64,000 bases of DNA from an uncultured Verrucomicrobia subdivision 3 bacterium (lineage in GTDB: Bacteria > Verrucomicrobiota > Verrucomicrobiia > Limisphaerales > UBA8199): positions 1-64,000 of the forward strand of contig CAIWMU010000142.1 of NCBI GenBank assembly GCA_903913865.1. The letters run 5' to 3'. Shown in pieces: positions 51,582 through 61,896 of the stretch (within the stretch, counting starts at the first letter, position 1; the number at the start of each line of letters is the position of its first letter). Position numbers and translations under genes: made by a program. The notes beneath the pieces were generated by a model, which did not search any database, was not told the origin of the DNA, and saw nothing but the letters and a program-made list of their open reading frames with translations.

Positions 51582-52958
51582 CTACAGCTTCACGGAGACC
51601 AATTCAATCCCCTCCGCCATCCCCTGATTTCTCGAGTATTTCTTCTCAACAGGGTTGTTCCAATGCTCATGAACCCCAAGGCTTGGAAGTTTTCTGGTTC
51701 CTGAAGCATGGTTGGGATCATAAAAGGTGCCGGATGGAGGATTGTCAGCCTGCGCCGCCTCATGAAGGTAATCATCCACCCCGGACTTTCCTGCGACATC
51801 CGGCCACTCTTCCGCAAGGAAATCAAGCCCCACGGAGTCGATCGCAACGGGATCCTGTGATGCTAAGAGGCTGGAAGACCACCCCCCATTGAAGGGCTGG
51901 GTTCGCATGCGTTGCGGGGCCGGATCTTTTGGATGGATTCCTGAAAACAAGCCATCAACGAGATTGAGCACGGTTTTTCCACCCAAATGAGAGTGACCCA
52001 GCAGGTCCACCAGTGGCCGGTAGATGGCTGTCTCCTTGGAGAAGCAATTGGGATGCATGTCGTAATAGCCCTTCTGAACCGGCCAGCGCACAAGCGATCC
52101 ATAATGGTTCTTGGCGCAAAGGGTCACCCCGCCACCGGTATGGGCTTTCAGGTTGGCGAAATTAATCAGGTAGTCTGCCTCGGCGAAGCAGGAAGGAACG
52201 AAATCCTGGGTCTTGCCTTCCGGACGGCTGCTCCAATAGAGGGGTTCTGTTGATTCCTTTACCTTCTTTCTACCCGGTTTGCCCAGATAGTCTTCATATC
52301 GAACATCCGGGTAGGCAGCATGGAGGATGTCATAGTATTCCTTAACCAGGCACGCGAGGGTGTCGCAGATGGTGATCTCACCCGGGTGGACCCCGGCGGC
52401 AACGAGCTGCCGGATCAGTGCAATCAGCACCTGGGGTCCGGTGTTCATATAGTCATGCCGTCGGGAGAACGTGCAAGTTTCCAGATTGACGTGGCCTTCG
52501 TGATAGATCATTCCCACCCAGTTCGGCTTTATCAAGATCCGCTGCCCCGGCTTGTAGCCAGCATCCCCCCTGCCCCGGGATTGGTTTAGATGGCGAAAGA
52601 GACGGGTCCAAGCCGTCGTGGTGCTGGACTCCCCGGTCAGGTCGCAAACGGCCCTGAGCATCATTGTGTCAACGTGGTCCTGCTTAACGCGGTTTGGTTC
52701 CCACCAGTGGCCATCCCCAACTCCCTTCCAATCTGTGACGTTAGGATCGTGGACCCATACCACCCTGCCCGGGTGGATGCCCCTGCCCTTCCCAAGAGCC
52801 TTCGCGGGCGTCTTATCCTGAGCAGATCCGAGGTTTGGAATGCAGATGGCACACCCTCCCGCGATGGTGAGGGATCGACTGAGGAAGCTTCTGCGACTCA
52901 CCTTGTCAGTTCTCTTGACGGTCCCGGAACCCACTTGACGGACTCGGTTTGCTTTCAT
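51582..52958 (-). CDS. Tat-exported DUF362-domain protein
   Basis: 458-aa protein with a twin-arginine signal (SRRSFLSRSLTIAGG) ending near GSAQD. The DUF362 region has VRILIKPNWVGM, QVLIALIRQLVAAGVHPGEITICDT, YLINFANLKAHTGGGVTLCAKNHYGSLV and DPVAIDSVGLDFL. The family is exported and of unclear function (some members fused to ferredoxins); no Fe-S motif here. It stands alone between the hairpin-terminated gene and the ATP synthase operon. Confidence 0.83.
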   Translation of the reverse strand: MKANRVRQVGSGTVKRTDKVSRRSFLSRSLTIAGGCAICIPNLGSAQDKTPAKALGKGRGIHPGRVVWVHDPNVTDWKGVGDGHWWEPNRVKQDHVDTMMLRAVCDLTGESSTTTAWTRLFRHLNQSRGRGDAGYKPGQRILIKPNWVGMIYHEGHVNLETCTFSRRHDYMNTGPQVLIALIRQLVAAGVHPGEITICDTLACLVKEYYDILHAAYPDVRYEDYLGKPGRKKVKESTEPLYWSSRPEGKTQDFVPSCFAEADYLINFANLKAHTGGGVTLCAKNHYGSLVRWPVQKGYYDMHPNCFSKETAIYRPLVDLLGHSHLGGKTVLNLVDGLFSGIHPKDPAPQRMRTQPFNGGWSSSLLASQDPVAIDSVGLDFLAEEWPDVAGKSGVDDYLHEAAQADNPPSGTFYDPNHASGTRKLPSLGVHEHWNNPVEKKYSRNQGMAEGIELVSVKL

Positions 52959-53073
52959 CGTCTGATCTCACCAGAATCGCTCTACAGCATCAAGCGATAA
53001 ACGCGTATCGTTGAGCCCGGAAACGATCAAAATTGGATGGAAGTGGGAAGTGTGACATTTAACGACTGTCCCC

Positions 53074-53114
53074 AGAAAAAGAAAATCTCCCAACCTCAAA
53101 ACGAGGGAGGGAGA
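53074..53114 (-). terminator. Intrinsic terminator after the ATP synthase operon
   Basis: On the minus strand a stem CTCCC/GGGAG plus GAGG/CCTC around a short loop, interrupted by one 2-base internal loop, is followed by a T-rich run (ATTTTCTTTTTCT). It lies about 90 bp after the atpC stop and should end the ATP synthase transcript. Confidence 0.75.
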
Positions 53115-53202
53115 AAGTGTTATTCCAAACAGAAAGCTGCTGAGGTCAATCCGTTAGGAGGGAAATCATGGTTAATGATACCCTATCCCCTGCGGCTCCT
53201 CG

Positions 53203-53610
53203 TTACTTGATCCGGCGACGGACCTTCAACTGTGCCAGAGAGGCGGCCAATGCTGCGCTGACACGGGCGGCTTCGTCATCATCCAACTTTTCAGCAAGGC
53301 GGGCCTCGGCACGGCGGCGGGCTTCCTCCGCCTGGGTTTCATCGATATTCTCGGCCCGCATGGCCATGTCGGTCATGATTGCAACCCGATCACCAGTGAT
53401 CTCGACAAACCCTTCGCCAATAGCCAGAAAATAGTCACGACCATCCTTGCGAACGACGATCTCCCCGGGAACAACTTGAGCCATGAGTGGCACGTGGTTC
53501 GGGTAAATGCCCATCTCCCCTTCAGCTCCGGGAAGTGTGACCATATCGACCTGCTCCGAGTAGGTTCGAGCCTCGGGAGTCACGATTTCCAATTTCAAGG
53601 TTGCAGCCAT
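53203..53610 (-). CDS. atpC: F1Fo ATP synthase epsilon subunit
   Basis: Central-stalk subunit that regulates the F1 motor. N-terminal beta-sandwich (LKLEIVTPEARTYSEQVDMVTLPGAEGEMGIYPNHVPLM) and C-terminal helical hairpin (AEEARRRAEARL...), 135 aa. Last gene of the operon. Separated from atpD by a strong hairpin, and followed by the terminator. Confidence 0.97.
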   Translation of the reverse strand: MAATLKLEIVTPEARTYSEQVDMVTLPGAEGEMGIYPNHVPLMAQVVPGEIVVRKDGRDYFLAIGEGFVEITGDRVAIMTDMAMRAENIDETQAEEARRRAEARLAEKLDDDEAARVSAALAASLAQLKVRRRIK

Positions 53611-53627
53611 GTCTTTTCGAGTGGAAG

Positions 53628-53662
53628 GCCGCCCCCGCGATAAAAATATCAGCGGGGGCGGC
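53628..53662 (-). promoter_or_regulatory. Strong GC hairpin between atpD and atpC
   Basis: A perfect 11-bp inverted repeat GCCGCCCCCGC / GCGGGGGCGGC encloses GATA-AAAA-TATC (4 bp more of stem, one bulged base). On the mRNA it sits 7-8 nt after the atpD stop and 17 nt before the atpC start. It may set expression ratios of beta to epsilon (3:1) by partial termination, mRNA processing or protection of the upstream end; it has no T-tract. Inferred. Confidence 0.7.
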
Positions 53663-53669
53663 AGAAATC

Positions 53670-55133
<1,464 letters not shown>

Positions 55134-56012
55134 TCATCCCAAAGCCATGGCCGCACTGGAGATTTCCAGAAGTTCCTTTGTGATGGCTGCCTGGCGCATC
55201 TTGTTGTATTCCAAGGTAAGATCCTTGATGAGTTGTTGGGCGTTGTCCGTCGCATTCTTCATGGCCACCATGCGGGCGCTTTGCTCACTGGCACGAGACT
55301 CGAGCAGCACCTGATAAACCTGAAAGTTGAGATAGTGGGGAAGCATCGCTTCCATCACCGATTCGAGACTTGGCTCGAAGATGAACTCAGTGCCACTGCG
55401 TGTTAGCTCGTGGCTCATGGCCTCCCCTTTCACATCGGAGGAGACGCCTTTGATTTCGCCGACCGGGAGAAGTGGAATCACCACGGGTTTGAGGTTCAAC
55501 GTCGAAATGAAGTTCGTGAAAAGAACATCCACACGGTCAACCTCCCCGCTCAGGAACAGCTCCCTGGCGAACTTGGAGATGGCACGTGCTTCACTGAACT
55601 GCGGAGTGTCCTTGTAGGTGAACTCGGCCTTGAGCTGCCGCCGGGTGCGGGCGACGAACTGCGCGGCCTTCCTTCCAGCGGTGATGTAAAGTGTTGTGTC
55701 CCTGTCAAACTTGGAGGCCTCACGAAGGATGTTGCTGTTCAAGGCACCGCACAATCCCTTGTCGGAAGTCACAAGAATGACCCCACGGCGCTTCCCCGGC
55801 CGCTGTTCCATCAATGCATGCCTGGACTCACCCGCCACGGCAGCGATCTCGCTCAAGACGTCATTCATCACCTCGGCATAGGGCCTGCCTGCTAGAGCGG
55901 ACTGCTGTGCCTTGCGCATCTTCGACGCCGAGACCATCTGCATGGCCTTGGTGATCTGCGCCGTGTTCTTGACCGACTTGATGCGTCGGCGGATGTCGCG
56001 GGTGCTGGGCAT
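55134..56012 (-). CDS. atpG: F1Fo ATP synthase gamma subunit
   Basis: Central rotor shaft. The N-terminal helix (RRRIKSVKNTAQITKAMQMVSASKMRKAQ) and C-terminal helix (ASEQSARMVAMKNATDNAQQLIKDLTLEYNKMRQAAITKELLEI) form the coiled coil, with the Rossmann-like middle between; 292 aa. Begins 3 bp after the atpA stop. Confidence 0.98.
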   Translation of the reverse strand: MPSTRDIRRRIKSVKNTAQITKAMQMVSASKMRKAQQSALAGRPYAEVMNDVLSEIAAVAGESRHALMEQRPGKRRGVILVTSDKGLCGALNSNILREASKFDRDTTLYITAGRKAAQFVARTRRQLKAEFTYKDTPQFSEARAISKFARELFLSGEVDRVDVLFTNFISTLNLKPVVIPLLPVGEIKGVSSDVKGEAMSHELTRSGTEFIFEPSLESVMEAMLPHYLNFQVYQVLLESRASEQSARMVAMKNATDNAQQLIKDLTLEYNKMRQAAITKELLEISSAAMALG

Positions 56013-56015
56013 CGG

Positions 56016-57551
56016 TTACTTGGAGTAGGTTTGTTTGAATTCGACCACGGCTGCTTTGAGTTCCGAGATCAGAGCATCGTTGAGGGCCTTCTCCTGGGCG
56101 ATTTTGGCCATCAGTTGAGTCTTCCGGCTCGAAAGATAGTCCGTCAGCTTGGTCTGGAAGTCTTTGATCTTCTCGACGGCCACATCGTCCATCATCGAGT
56201 TTTGCACAGTCCAAAGGATCGCGACCTGAGCCTCCAACGCAATAGGCCGATATTGGGGCTGCTTGAACACCTCAATGATCCGCTTGCCACGCTCAATCTG
56301 CGCCTGTGTTTTCGCATCGAGATCTGAACCAAACTGGGCGAATGCAGCCAATTCCCGAAACTGTGCAAGGTCACCTTTCAGTCGGCCCGCAACTTGTTTC
56401 ATCGCCTTCACCTGCGCGGCTGATCCGACGCGGGACACCGAGAGACCGACCGAGATCGCAGGACGAACGCCCTGGTAGAAAAGATCGGTTTCCAGATAAA
56501 TCTGGCCATCGGTGATGGAGATGACGTTTGTCGGAATGTAGGCTGATACATCGCCCGCCTGGGTTTCGATGATTGGCAGCGCAGTGAGAGATCCATTCCC
56601 GAACTTCTCGTTGACACGGGCAGCACGTTCCAGAAGGCGGCTATGCAGGTAGAACACATCACCAGGGTATGCCTCACGACCTGAGGGACGCTTCAACACC
56701 AGGGAGACCTGACGATATGCAACAGCGTGCTTGGAAAGATCGTCGTAGATGATCAGGGCATCCATCCCGTTGTCCATGAACCATTCTCCCATCGCCGCTC
56801 CGGCAAAAGGCGCAAGGTATTGGTTGGTGGCGGAATCAGAGGCAGAAGCTGCGAGAACGATGGTATAGGGCATCGCACCAGCCTCTTCGAGAACCGAAAT
56901 AACACGCGCGATGTTGGACTGCTTCTGACCGATCGCCACGTAGATGCAATAAAGCGGACGGTGGGTCTTATCCCCGGAATCCTCGGCAGCCTTGTTAAGG
57001 CGGGCCTGGCTGATAATCGTATCAACGCATATCGTCGTCTTGCCGGTGGAACGATCGCCAATAATGAGCTCGCGCTGGCCACGGCCAATCGGAATCATCG
57101 CATCCACTGCCATGATGCCGGTCTGCACGGGTTGCGTCACCGACTTGCGTTTGATGATGCCGGGTGCGATTTTTTCCACGGGATAGGAAACGTCGGACTT
57201 AACAGCTCCCTTTCCATCCACAGGCAGCCCAAGGGTGTTCACAACTCGGCCAAGCAACCCTTTGCCCACAGGCACCTGCAGAAGCTTGCCTGTCGTGCGA
57301 ACCTCCGAGCCTTCCCTGATTTTCGTATAATCGCCCAGAATAATGGCGCCGACTTCGGTTTCCTCCAAATTCAAAGCCAGCCCAACGATTCCGTTGCCGA
57401 AATCCAACATCTCGTTAAGCATCGCATCGGTCAAACCTTCGATCTTGGCAACGCCGTCCCCAATCTCGCGGACGGTGCCGACGTTCTGCTTTGCCGTGGA
57501 TGTCTTCACCCCGGCTATCTGCGACTCAATTTCCTGAAGTAAGTTGCTCAT
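56016..57551 (-). CDS. atpA: F1Fo ATP synthase alpha subunit
   Basis: Non-catalytic nucleotide-binding subunit of F1. Walker [29 protein letters not shown], and the signature [17 protein letters not shown] are intact; 511 aa. The N-terminal segment that binds the delta subunit is present. atpH upstream is frame-disrupted. Confidence 0.98.
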   Translation of the reverse strand: MSNLLQEIESQIAGVKTSTAKQNVGTVREIGDGVAKIEGLTDAMLNEMLDFGNGIVGLALNLEETEVGAIILGDYTKIREGSEVRTTGKLLQVPVGKGLLGRVVNTLGLPVDGKGAVKSDVSYPVEKIAPGIIKRKSVTQPVQTGIMAVDAMIPIGRGQRELIIGDRSTGKTTICVDTIISQARLNKAAEDSGDKTHRPLYCIYVAIGQKQSNIARVISVLEEAGAMPYTIVLAASASDSATNQYLAPFAGAAMGEWFMDNGMDALIIYDDLSKHAVAYRQVSLVLKRPSGREAYPGDVFYLHSRLLERAARVNEKFGNGSLTALPIIETQAGDVSAYIPTNVISITDGQIYLETDLFYQGVRPAISVGLSVSRVGSAAQVKAMKQVAGRLKGDLAQFRELAAFAQFGSDLDAKTQAQIERGKRIIEVFKQPQYRPIALEAQVAILWTVQNSMMDDVAVEKIKDFQTKLTDYLSSRKTQLMAKIAQEKALNDALISELKAAVVEFKQTYSK

Positions 57552-57587
57552 ATTCGTTCAAATCAAAACTCAAAAATGCGGTATGGT

Positions 57588-57979
57588 TCAAAAGGACTCT
57601 TCGAGTGCCTTCAGCCTTGCCTGGATGCTTCCATCGTAAACGTCACTCCCAACCTTGATGCGCAATCCCCCAATCAACGACTCGTTTTGTAAAAAGGAAA
57701 CATTCAAGGCAGGTCCGTGAGCCTTGGCAAGATTGGCCCTAACCAAGTCCTGCAAATCCTGTCCAAGTGGGACTGCACTTTCAACCACTGCCTTCCGTCT
57801 TTCCAGATCAAGCTTCACCAGACGCTGAAACTGGGTCAGGATGGCGAGTAGCCGCGAGGTTTTACTTCGATCACCTTCTTCACAGTCTCCCTGACGCGAG
57901 ACTCATCCAGCACACTGCCCACGATGCAGGCCCGAAATAAATGCTTTGCTTCCCTTCTGGCTTGTTTGGGGATCTTCAT
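57588..57979 (-). pseudogene. atpH: ATP synthase delta subunit, disrupted by an apparent 1-bp deletion
   Basis: The delta subunit (peripheral-stalk cap on F1) is expected here between atpF and atpA. From the ATG at 57979 the minus strand reads a typical N-terminus (MKIPKQARREAKHLFRAC... VKPRGY) for 44 codons, then runs into a stop at 57836-57838. Adding one base after TAC at about 57848 restores continuous reading into the 76-aa track ORF (VKLDLERRKAVVESAVPLG ... VYDGSIQARLKALEESF). The combined length, about 130 aa, is below the usual 170-180 aa but matches the short delta subunits I associate with this lineage. No slippery run is present at the break, so a sequencing/assembly error is the simplest reading; a recent real mutation is the alternative. 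Confidence 0.85.
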
Positions 57980-58000
57980 TGGGTGTTGCGGAAGTGGTTC

Positions 58001-58534
58001 TTACAGGGCCACCTGACGGGCAGTTTCCTCTGCAATCCGTTTGTGGTCGTCGGGAGTGAGAACCTTTCCAGTTACCGTTGCTGTGGTCTGAACAACCAGC
58101 CTCCCCACCTCGCGCTTCAGTTCAGACAACATTCGGGCGTGATCCGCAGCTGAGGCTTCCCTTGCCTTGGCAATGATCTGTTCGGCTGCGGCGATTGCTT
58201 TCTGAGTTTCCTGTTCCTGGACTCGGGCTGCAGCAGCACGCGCTTCCTCAATCAATTTTACTGCCTGGGCATTGGCCTCAGTCAGCGTTTCGCGCCTCTG
58301 GGCCTCTGCCTGGGCAAGGGCGCTCTTCATTTTCTCAGCATTGGACATGCTTTCGGCGATGATCTGACGCCGCTCCTGAAGCATCTCAACAACGCGCTTG
58401 TAGGCAAAGCGATGGAGCAGAAAGGCGACTATCCCAAAGCTGATTATCTGGGCAATAAAGTGGGGCCAATCAACTCCGAATTCACGGGCGGTATCGCCCA
58501 CGATTCCTGCGGACATGAACATGATGAAATTCAT
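58001..58534 (-). CDS. atpF: F1Fo ATP synthase b subunit
   Basis: Peripheral-stalk subunit with one N-terminal membrane segment (about 25-45, FIAQIISFGIVAFLLHRF) and a long Ala/Glu/Gln-rich helix. 177 aa. The track start includes short Met-rich leading residues; MNFIMFMSAGIVGD may be trimmed at the second Met. Precedes atpH by 21 bp. Confidence 0.95.
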   Translation of the reverse strand: MNFIMFMSAGIVGDTAREFGVDWPHFIAQIISFGIVAFLLHRFAYKRVVEMLQERRQIIAESMSNAEKMKSALAQAEAQRRETLTEANAQAVKLIEEARAAAARVQEQETQKAIAAAEQIIAKAREASAADHARMLSELKREVGRLVVQTTATVTGKVLTPDDHKRIAEETARQVAL

Positions 58535-58612
58535 ACTATCAAAATCACTTGTGACACGAGACCGGGATGGGGTTTTTACACCGCCACCCCGGCCAGACGT
58601 GTGCGGACCAGC

Positions 58613-58840
58613 TTATGCCGGCCAGGCCTTCGTCGCCAAAAAGATGGCGAAGAACACGATGCCTTCTGCGAAGGCGATCGCCAGAATCGATTGCACGAGA
58701 ATCTTCGTTGCCGCGCCGGGATTGCGTCCCACCGCTTCAGAAGCCTTTGCACCGATCAGGCCCACGCCGATTGCCGCACCGAGTGCGGCGAGACCGACGT
58801 GAATGTTGCCGGTCATTTCTGCCAATATTGGCATCAACAT
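58613..58840 (-). CDS. atpE: F1Fo ATP synthase c subunit
   Basis: Rotor ring subunit of 75 aa with two membrane helices. The loop is EAVGRNPGAATKI, and the ion-binding carboxylate is in IAFAEGIVFFAIF; the residue after Glu is Gly rather than Ser/Thr, and the Na+-type pattern is absent, so proton coupling is expected. A good Shine-Dalgarno (AAAGGAAA) lies 8-9 nt upstream. Confidence 0.96.
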   Translation of the reverse strand: MLMPILAEMTGNIHVGLAALGAAIGVGLIGAKASEAVGRNPGAATKILVQSILAIAFAEGIVFFAIFLATKAWPA

Positions 58841-58950
58841 AGTTATTTTCCTTTCTTGCCTCGTCGATCCCCGCGATTGAACACGGTCAAACCGACGAAA
58901 TTAGTTTTTAGAACCGGGTCACTCCAGAAACCTGGGTTTCCCGAGTCCAG

Positions 58951-59862
58951 TTAGTGATGTGCAGGCCCGTGGTCCTCATCGTGCTGACAAATCAGCATCG
59001 TGAACACTGCAGTGAGCAGCATGAAAACGAGTGCCTGAACAATTCCGACCAAAAGTTCCATGAAGTAAAACGGAATGGGAATAAGGACACGACCGAGCCA
59101 GCTTGGAACGAGGTTCGCCATCGACTCCAGCATGTTTTCACCCGCAAATATATTTCCAAACAACCGGAAGCTCAACGAGACCGGGCGGAATGCTATGGAT
59201 ACCACTTCGAGGACACCTACCGCGAGAAACACAAGAATCATCAACATCTTCAGGAGTCCTGTGGTTTCCCCCTTGGGCGCAAACAGGTGCTTCAAGAACC
59301 CAATCGGACCATTTGCCTGCAGAGCCCAGACAATCCAGCAAACAAAGAAGGTGACAGACATCGACAAGGTCATGTTCAAATCGGCGTTGGCACCACGGAA
59401 CCATGGCTCTGAAACTTGAAATCCATGCTCTCCGGTGTGCCCATAACCCACAGTCCCGATCCCGGGAAGGAGTCCCAGCCAGTTGGACCAAAGAATGAAC
59501 AAAAAGATCGTCGCAAAAAACCAGAAGGTCTTCTTCACCAATTCACTGCCAATCACCCCTTCAAGGAATCCGTAGAGTCCTTCCACAAGCCATTCCAAAA
59601 AGTTCTGAGCACCCGACGGAACAAGGGTCATCTTGCGGGTTGCCACCTGCGCGAAGGTGATCAGCACGAGGGCTACGATCCATGTCACCAACATGGAGTT
59701 GGTGATTGGAAAACCTCCAATGTTCCACAGCTCAACGGCTTTGGCCGTCAGTTCATGGTGTGCGACTGCGGCCCCAGCTTCAGCATGGGCACCCTCAGCA
59801 GCAAAAGTCGTGGCCCCGGCCGAAGCCAGAACCGACGACACTATTAGATTAAACAGACGCAT
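58951..59862 (-). CDS. atpB: F1Fo ATP synthase a subunit with signal-like N-terminus
   Basis: Membrane stator subunit carrying the proton half-channels. The essential Arg is in SLSFRLFGNIFAGE; further channel helices follow (FMELLVGIVQALVFMLLTAVFTML). First gene of the operon. The track begins at a TTG (59883); the ATG at 59862 is preferred and yields MRLFNLIVSSVLASAGATTFAAEG, a typical cleavable signal peptide (AxA near residue 22) before an Ala/His-rich linker, as known for some PVC and Bacteroidota a subunits. No atpI gene precedes it. Confidence 0.95.
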   Translation of the reverse strand: MRLFNLIVSSVLASAGATTFAAEGAHAEAGAAVAHHELTAKAVELWNIGGFPITNSMLVTWIVALVLITFAQVATRKMTLVPSGAQNFLEWLVEGLYGFLEGVIGSELVKKTFWFFATIFLFILWSNWLGLLPGIGTVGYGHTGEHGFQVSEPWFRGANADLNMTLSMSVTFFVCWIVWALQANGPIGFLKHLFAPKGETTGLLKMLMILVFLAVGVLEVVSIAFRPVSLSFRLFGNIFAGENMLESMANLVPSWLGRVLIPIPFYFMELLVGIVQALVFMLLTAVFTMLICQHDEDHGPAHH

Positions 59863-60091
59863 CGTGCAGATTACTAATACCAAGGCACAGCGGTCACCCC
59901 GGTGTCAACTTTTATTACAGAGCGCCGAAAACTTGCATCAATGTGAAAAGTTTCACAAGGCTTTTTTCAAAAAATCTCACAAATCCTCTCCCACACCCTC
60001 CATTTGCCGCCGGAGGGAGGATTGTGCCCAGATGAAACTTGACTTGAGCGCTGTTAGGGAATTTCCTGAGGTTCAAGTTACCATCCAACTC

Positions 60092-61831
60092 ATGCCTCAA
60101 TCCTTTACCCGCTTCCGGTTTGTCAAAATGCTCTTCCGGGCGCTGCCTGTCTCCATGGTTCTGATCTCCCTTGCAGGCCATGCCTCGGTGGTGGCCCTCT
60201 GGAACTTCAACAGTCCTGTTCCCGATGGAAACGAGACCACCGGGACACTCTCCCCGGCCATTGGCGCCGGAGTGGCCGTTGTGTTGGGTGGTGTTACTGG
60301 GACATACACCATCCCGAATGGGTCCTCCGATCCTGATACAGTCGACAACAGCAATTGGCGGATCACCACATGGCCTGCCCAGAGCACCCAGAATAAACAA
60401 AATGGAGTGCGTTTCAATGTTCCAACCGTTGGGTGGAGCAACCTTCGACTTCTTTGGGATCTGCGCAACAGCAACACGGCAAGCAAATACACTCGTCTGC
60501 AGTATACCACCAACGGGATAGACTTCCGCGATCTTCAGCTTGTGACCATGCCCTTTGAGACCTGGAAGAACGGCCAGACTGCCAGCTTCGTTGGGGTGGC
60601 TGGTGTGGAAAACAACCCGAGATTTGCTTTTAGATTTGTAACCGAGTTCGAGTCCACTGCCACTGGCTCCGGTTTAAGCGGCTATGTCACCTGCAACCCC
60701 ACAAACGTCTATGGCAGCGCTGGGACGCTCCGTTTTGACATGGTGACCCTCACCGGGGACCCAACTGTCCAGAGCGTTTCTGTGCTCACCTACAACGTGC
60801 TTGGGCGGGATGTTCCTGACTGGACTACCAACTCGCTTCAGGTGCAGGCGATAGGGCGCCAACTTCGTTACCTAAAGCCGGATGTCATAGGTTTCCAAGA
60901 GATTCCAGAGACGAATTCAAACTACCTCCTGATGACCAACTTTGTCGCGGCCTATCTCCCGGATTACTTTCTGGGCACGGGCCCCCGGACTGATGGCGGG
61001 GAGCGCAGTGTGGTGGCAAGCCGGTTTCCCATCATCCGTTCCCAATCATGGCTGGGTCGGAGCGACATCTCGGCCTTCGGCTATGCCGGTGTTTATACCC
61101 GGGATCTGTTTGAGGCTCAGATCGCAGTTCCGGGCTTTGATCAGCCACTGCATTTTTTTACCACACACCTGAAAGCGCATCCTGATCAGGACAGTGCAAC
61201 CCGGCGTGGCGCTGAGGCCCGGGCGGTGTCCAACTTTTTTACCAGAGTTTTTCTCCCGGCCAATTCCCTGCATCCTTATGTTCTGGTTGGGGATATGAAT
61301 GAGGACATCTACCGGCCGCGCGAATTTGAACTTGATGCGATTAACACGATGGCCAACAAGGCAACGGGGCTTGCTGTGACCTCACCCAGAAACCCGTTTA
61401 CCGGTGATGAGCGAACATGGTCCATCCAGAATCCAAGCCCGACGATCAGGTTTGACTATGTGCTGCCCTGCAGCCTGCTTTATGAAAACATAACCAGCAG
61501 CCAGGTCTTCCGATCTGACAGGGTGACGCCCCTGATTTCCCCCCTGCAAGCGGGTGATAGTGCGGCAGCGAGCGATCATATGCCGGTTACGATGACTTTC
61601 CGAAATCCTTATGAGAGGCCATTTTCCATCACGAGGATTGAGCGCACCAACAATGCCGTGAAGGTCACCTGGGGTTCGGTGCCAGGCGGGCGCTACAGGC
61701 TCGAGGGGGCGTCGAATCTAGTCTCCTGGGCGGCGGTGATGAACAATATCACGGCCAGCGGGAGCGAATACACATGCCAGATAACAAACAGTGACCGCCC
61801 CCGGTTTGTTCGAGTGGCAAAAGACGACTGA
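60092..61831 (+). CDS. Secreted endonuclease/exonuclease/phosphatase-family protein
   Basis: Exported protein of about 579 aa. After the signal peptide (basic start, then LPVSMVLISLAGHASVVA) comes a beta-sandwich domain (about 45-230), then an EEP-family nuclease/phosphatase domain (about 235-500) with SVLTYNVLGR, DVIGFQEIPETN (catalytic Glu), VLVGDMNEDIYRPRE and ASDHMPVTM (catalytic Asp-His). The last ~65 residues (YRLEGASNLVSWAAV) are a small module repeatedly seen at the C-terminus of exported verrucomicrobial proteins. The track ORF starts at 59633 over the atpB gene; ATGs at 60032, 60092 and 60128 are the realistic options and 60092 is my choice. Confidence 0.8.
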   Translation: MPQSFTRFRFVKMLFRALPVSMVLISLAGHASVVALWNFNSPVPDGNETTGTLSPAIGAGVAVVLGGVTGTYTIPNGSSDPDTVDNSNWRITTWPAQSTQNKQNGVRFNVPTVGWSNLRLLWDLRNSNTASKYTRLQYTTNGIDFRDLQLVTMPFETWKNGQTASFVGVAGVENNPRFAFRFVTEFESTATGSGLSGYVTCNPTNVYGSAGTLRFDMVTLTGDPTVQSVSVLTYNVLGRDVPDWTTNSLQVQAIGRQLRYLKPDVIGFQEIPETNSNYLLMTNFVAAYLPDYFLGTGPRTDGGERSVVASRFPIIRSQSWLGRSDISAFGYAGVYTRDLFEAQIAVPGFDQPLHFFTTHLKAHPDQDSATRRGAEARAVSNFFTRVFLPANSLHPYVLVGDMNEDIYRPREFELDAINTMANKATGLAVTSPRNPFTGDERTWSIQNPSPTIRFDYVLPCSLLYENITSSQVFRSDRVTPLISPLQAGDSAAASDHMPVTMTFRNPYERPFSITRIERTNNAVKVTWGSVPGGRYRLEGASNLVSWAAVMNNITASGSEYTCQITNSDRPRFVRVAKDD

Positions 61832-61896
61832 CCTTCTTTGAAGTAACGCGGATCGGATTTGGATGGCCAAAACGCTCAGGACTGATGGAGACCGAA

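Noticed and set aside
56727-57542. 271-aa plus-strand ORF over atpA
   Set aside because: Antisense shadow of atpA.
58560-58600. GC-rich imperfect hairpin between atpE and atpF
   Set aside because: Alternative pairings compete and the best stem is only about five pairs; too weak to list, unlike the atpD-atpC hairpin.
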